Source: Acanthamoeba sp. SK_2022b
Taxonomy: Eukaryota; Discosea; Longamoebia; Acanthamoebidae
NCBI GenBank assembly: GCA_027943245.1
Contig: JANDJZ010001103.1
Coordinates: 1 to 23,655, forward strand
DNA length: 23,655 nt
Direction: 5' to 3'
Part shown: in pieces, positions 21,823 through 23,655 of the stretch
Numbering within the stretch: the stretch's first letter is position 1
How the letters are laid out: every line of letters starts with the position of its first letter
Position numbers and translations under genes: made by a program
The notes under the pieces: generated by a model
What the model was told of the DNA's origin: nothing
Seen by the model: only the letters and a program-made list of their open reading frames with translations
Database searches by the model: none

Positions 21823-23070
21823 TCAGCCCAGCAGCGAGGTGATGCAGCGGGTCAGGCCCACCAGGTCGAGCTCGCTGATGCCCTTGGCCAGGCAGCGGAC
21901 CTTCGCCTCGGCCCAGGTGAGCGTGTTCTCGACGACGTCCTCGACGACGTCGGTCGGGTCCTGCGCCTGTCCGCCGCCTGTGCCGGAGCCGCCGCCGTTG
22001 CCGACGAGCGGGTCGGTGACGCCGCCCACCAGGTCGCTCAGCCCGGGACCGGGGTCGCGCTTGCCCGAGTCGGGGCTGGACGAGCCGCCGCCTCCGGTGC
22101 CGGGGCTCGAGCCGCTGCCCGGACGCGGCGAGGACGGGGCGCTCGGGTCGGTCGTGCGGCCGGGGGTGCGGCCGGACTGGTCGCGCCGCGGCGGACGTCC
22201 CTGCTCGGCCCGGCGCGCCTCACGACGCTGCTCGGGGGTGAGCGTCTGGTCCTGCGCGCGGGACGTCAGCGTGCCGCCGGGGGCGACGCCGTTCGGCGTC
22301 GCGGTGTAGTCGCCGGCCGCGTAGCGCGCGGCGATCGTCAGGACGAGGTCGACGTAGGAGTCGGAGTTGTTGTAGCGCTTGACCGCCGCCGCGGCGCCCG
22401 GACGGGTGCCGAGGTCGTCGGAGCCGGCGCACAGGTAGACGCCGGCCGACGTCGCGGCGTCGTCGACGTCCTGCGGGTTCGCGCGGCCGTCGCCGTCGGC
22501 GTCGACCGCGACCATCTCCCACGTGGACGGGATGAACTGCAGGGGACCGACCGCGCGGTCCCAGACCGCGTCGTCGTCGAGCCTGCCGCCGTCGGTGTCG
22601 CGGATCTCCGCGGTGCCGTTGCGGCCGGTCAGCGGGACGCCGAGCACGCCGGGCCGCGAGACGCCGTCGTCGCCCAGCGTGTTGGCGCCGGTGCGTCCGT
22701 GGTCGGACTCGACGCGCCCGATGGCGGCCACGAGCGACCAGTCCAGGCGGCAGGAGGGGTCGGCCTTGCCCAGCAGGGTCTCGGCGCGGCGGTAGGCGCC
22801 GAGCGCCGCGGCCGGGATGCCGGCCGACGAGAGGGTCGAGAGGGTGCCGTCGCGGCCGGCGCGCGGGTCGATGCCGCCGGGCGCGGCCTGCACGGTGGCC
22901 GGCTGGTCGAGCGGCGACGTGGGCACCTCGGGCAGCGCCTCGGCCGCCGGCGGGTCGGACGCCCGGGCCAGGTCGCCGGCCGTCAGCGAGACGCCCCAGG
23001 CGCTGACCAGCAGCACGGCCGGCACGATCGCGGCGGTGCGTTGCCACCGCGGCAGGTGATGAATGTCCAC
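21823..23070 (-). CDS. Secreted or membrane-anchored lytic transglycosylase (MltB/SLT-like)
   Basis: This 415-residue protein has one N-terminal hydrophobic segment (about 11-30), which is a signal anchor or signal peptide. A lytic transglycosylase domain (about 85-255) carries catalytic Glu121 in [13 protein letters not shown], then [13 protein letters not shown] and DPQD-like [17 protein letters not shown]. The segment DADGDG (190-195) resembles a calcium loop. Residues about 270-372 are Pro/Gly/Ser/Arg-rich. The last 40 form a predicted helical module with Cys393 and Cys409. It would cleave peptidoglycan glycan strands outside the membrane. The GTG at 23070 follows a GAGGGAG ribosome site. 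It is convergent with hemB and divergent from hemL. Confidence 0.87.
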   Translation of the reverse strand: MDIHHLPRWQRTAAIVPAVLLVSAWGVSLTAGDLARASDPPAAEALPEVPTSPLDQPATVQAAPGGIDPRAGRDGTLSTLSSAGIPAAALGAYRRAETLLGKADPSCRLDWSLVAAIGRVESDHGRTGANTLGDDGVSRPGVLGVPLTGRNGTAEIRDTDGGRLDDDAVWDRAVGPLQFIPSTWEMVAVDADGDGRANPQDVDDAATSAGVYLCAGSDDLGTRPGAAAAVKRYNNSDSYVDLVLTIAARYAAGDYTATPNGVAPGGTLTSRAQDQTLTPEQRREARRAEQGRPPRRDQSGRTPGRTTDPSAPSSPRPGSGSSPGTGGGGSSSPDSGKRDPGPGLSDLVGGVTDPLVGNGGGSGTGGGQAQDPTDVVEDVVENTLTWAEAKVRCLAKGISELDLVGLTRCITSLLG

Positions 23071-23119
23071 AGCTCCCTCTCCGCGCCCGCGCCCCCCGCG
23101 CGTGCGTCCTGACCCCCGC

Positions 23120-23136
23120 TGACGTGGGCCACGTCA
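23120..23136. promoter_or_regulatory. Seventeen-base perfect palindrome upstream of the lytic transglycosylase gene
   Basis: TGACGTGG-G-CCACGTCA is a perfect 8-1-8 palindrome about 50 bases upstream of the transglycosylase start and about 100 bases upstream of hemL. Its symmetry and position suggest an operator for an unidentified dimeric repressor or activator. No matching consensus is recognised. Confidence 0.5.
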
Positions 23137-23221
23137 CACCAGGCTCGCAAAGGAGAACGAACCGGGCAAGTCAGGGTTACGCGCGAGTACGGCCGCGGGC
23201 GAGCCGTCACCAGGCGTCGGG

Positions 23222-23227
23222 GACAAT
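23222..23227 (+). promoter_or_regulatory. -10 element of hemL (leaderless)
   Basis: GACAAT ends seven bases before the GTG at 23235. No ribosome site lies between them, so hemL probably has its own leaderless transcript, separate from the hemACDB operon. Confidence 0.5.
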
Positions 23228-23234
23228 GGGACCC

Positions 23235-23655
23235 GTGAGCCCGCAGCAAGCATCCGCCGACCTGTTCGCCCGCGCCCGTGCCGTCTCGCCCGGCGGCGTC
23301 AACTCCCCGGTGCGCGCCTTCCGTGCCGTCGGCGGCCAGCCGCGCTTCATGGCGTCGGCCCGCGGCCCGTACCTGACCGACGTCGACGGCAACGAGTACG
23401 TCGACCTCGTCGCGTCCTGGGGCCCGATGCTGCTCGGCCACGCGCACCCCGAGGTGATCGCGGCCGTCGCCGACGCCGCCGGTCGCGGGACGTCGTTCGG
23501 CACCCCCAGCGAGCCGGAGGTGCTGCTGGCCGAGGAGATCGTGGCCCGCACCCCGGTGGAGATGGTGCGCCTGGTCAGCTCGGGCACCGAGGCCACGATG
23601 TCGGCCATCCGCCTGGCCCGCGGCTTCACCGGCCGTGACGTCGTCGTCAAGTTCT
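23235..23655 (+). CDS. hemL: Glutamate-1-semialdehyde 2,1-aminomutase, N-terminal part
   Basis: The first 140 codons are visible and the gene runs off the right edge. The start [20 protein letters not shown], then [36 protein letters not shown] and [16 protein letters not shown] are characteristic of HemL. The last segment contributes to the pyridoxal-phosphate pocket; the catalytic lysine would lie beyond the window. The enzyme converts glutamate-1-semialdehyde to 5-aminolevulinate, between the HemA and HemB steps. It is divergent from the transglycosylase gene. Confidence 0.96.
   Translation, partial: MSPQQASADLFARARAVSPGGVNSPVRAFRAVGGQPRFMASARGPYLTDVDGNEYVDLVASWGPMLLGHAHPEVIAAVADAAGRGTSFGTPSEPEVLLAEEIVARTPVEMVRLVSSGTEATMSAIRLARGFTGRDVVVKF

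Noticed and set aside
22484..22503. Calcium-binding EF-hand in the lytic transglycosylase
   Set aside because: The DADGDG loop is suggestive, but similar loops are common in this domain family and one motif does not show binding; mentioned in the gene entry only.
23120..23136. Palindrome as a CRP/GlxR-type cAMP site
   Set aside because: The half-sites do not fit TGTGA-N6-TCACA: the symmetric arms are TGACGTGG/CCACGTCA with a one-base centre.

Overview
The window is GC-rich DNA with GTG starts, many 4-base ATGA/GTGA gene overlaps and several apparently leaderless genes. It looks like an actinobacterial chromosome. Gene order from about 6.4 kb onward follows the conserved actinobacterial block proC - BldC-like HTH - bS22 - SDR - acyltransferase - (BldN/RsbN-type sigma pair, HAD-IB) - glutaredoxin-like - rex - hemA - hemC - cobA/hemD - hemB - hemL, which is known from Mycobacterium and Streptomyces. 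A member of the Nocardioidaceae/Propionibacteriales would fit, but the genus is an inference. No rRNA, tRNA, CRISPR array, insertion sequence or prophage was seen, and no stretch over 300 bases lacks a gene.

Region 1 (1-1.7 kb): the start of pcaG and all of pcaH (minus strand; the two subunits of protocatechuate 3,4-dioxygenase), divergent from an IclR-family regulator. Region 2 (1.7-5.4 kb): an arsenic-resistance locus. arsR reads right; acr3, arsC and an ArsO-like flavoprotein read left from a shared control region that holds two copies of a 7-6-7 dyad and a good sigma-A promoter. The leftward operon ends in what looks like a 5'-truncated MFS transporter remnant. Region 3 (5.4-8.4 kb): an SBF-family transporter on the minus strand whose stop codon interlocks with that of arsR, then proC and an AcuC-type deacetylase.

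Region 4 (8.4-11.1 kb): a 61-residue BldC-like DNA-binding protein behind a structured leader, the 33-residue ribosomal protein bS22, a degenerate SDR/epimerase and a lysophospholipid-acyltransferase-like protein. Region 5 (11.1-14.1 kb, minus): a BldN-like ECF sigma factor with its probable membrane anti-sigma factor, which carries a long Arg/Glu-rich helix, and a HAD-IB phosphatase. Region 6 (14.15-16 kb): an AMP-binding synthetase homologue with substituted signature lysines, coupled to a small glutaredoxin-like protein.

Region 7 (16-21.8 kb): the redox-sensing repressor Rex, with a near-perfect Rex operator over its own promoter. It heads a tightly packed haem operon (hemA, hemC, cobA-hemD fusion, hemB) that takes glutamyl-tRNA to uroporphyrinogen III and provides a branch to precorrin-2. 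A strong 18-bp hairpin separates hemB from a convergent secreted or anchored lytic transglycosylase. hemL begins on the far side and runs off the window.

The clearest sequence-level observations are the twin ArsR operators, the Rex operator, the recurring leaderless promoter layout, the two convergent gene pairs that share a CTAG stop, and several family members that have lost signature residues. I did not find a wholly unprecedented system. The most unusual items are the ER/K-type helix of the anti-sigma factor, the structured leader before the BldC-like gene, and the 30-codon ORF bridging rex and hemA.
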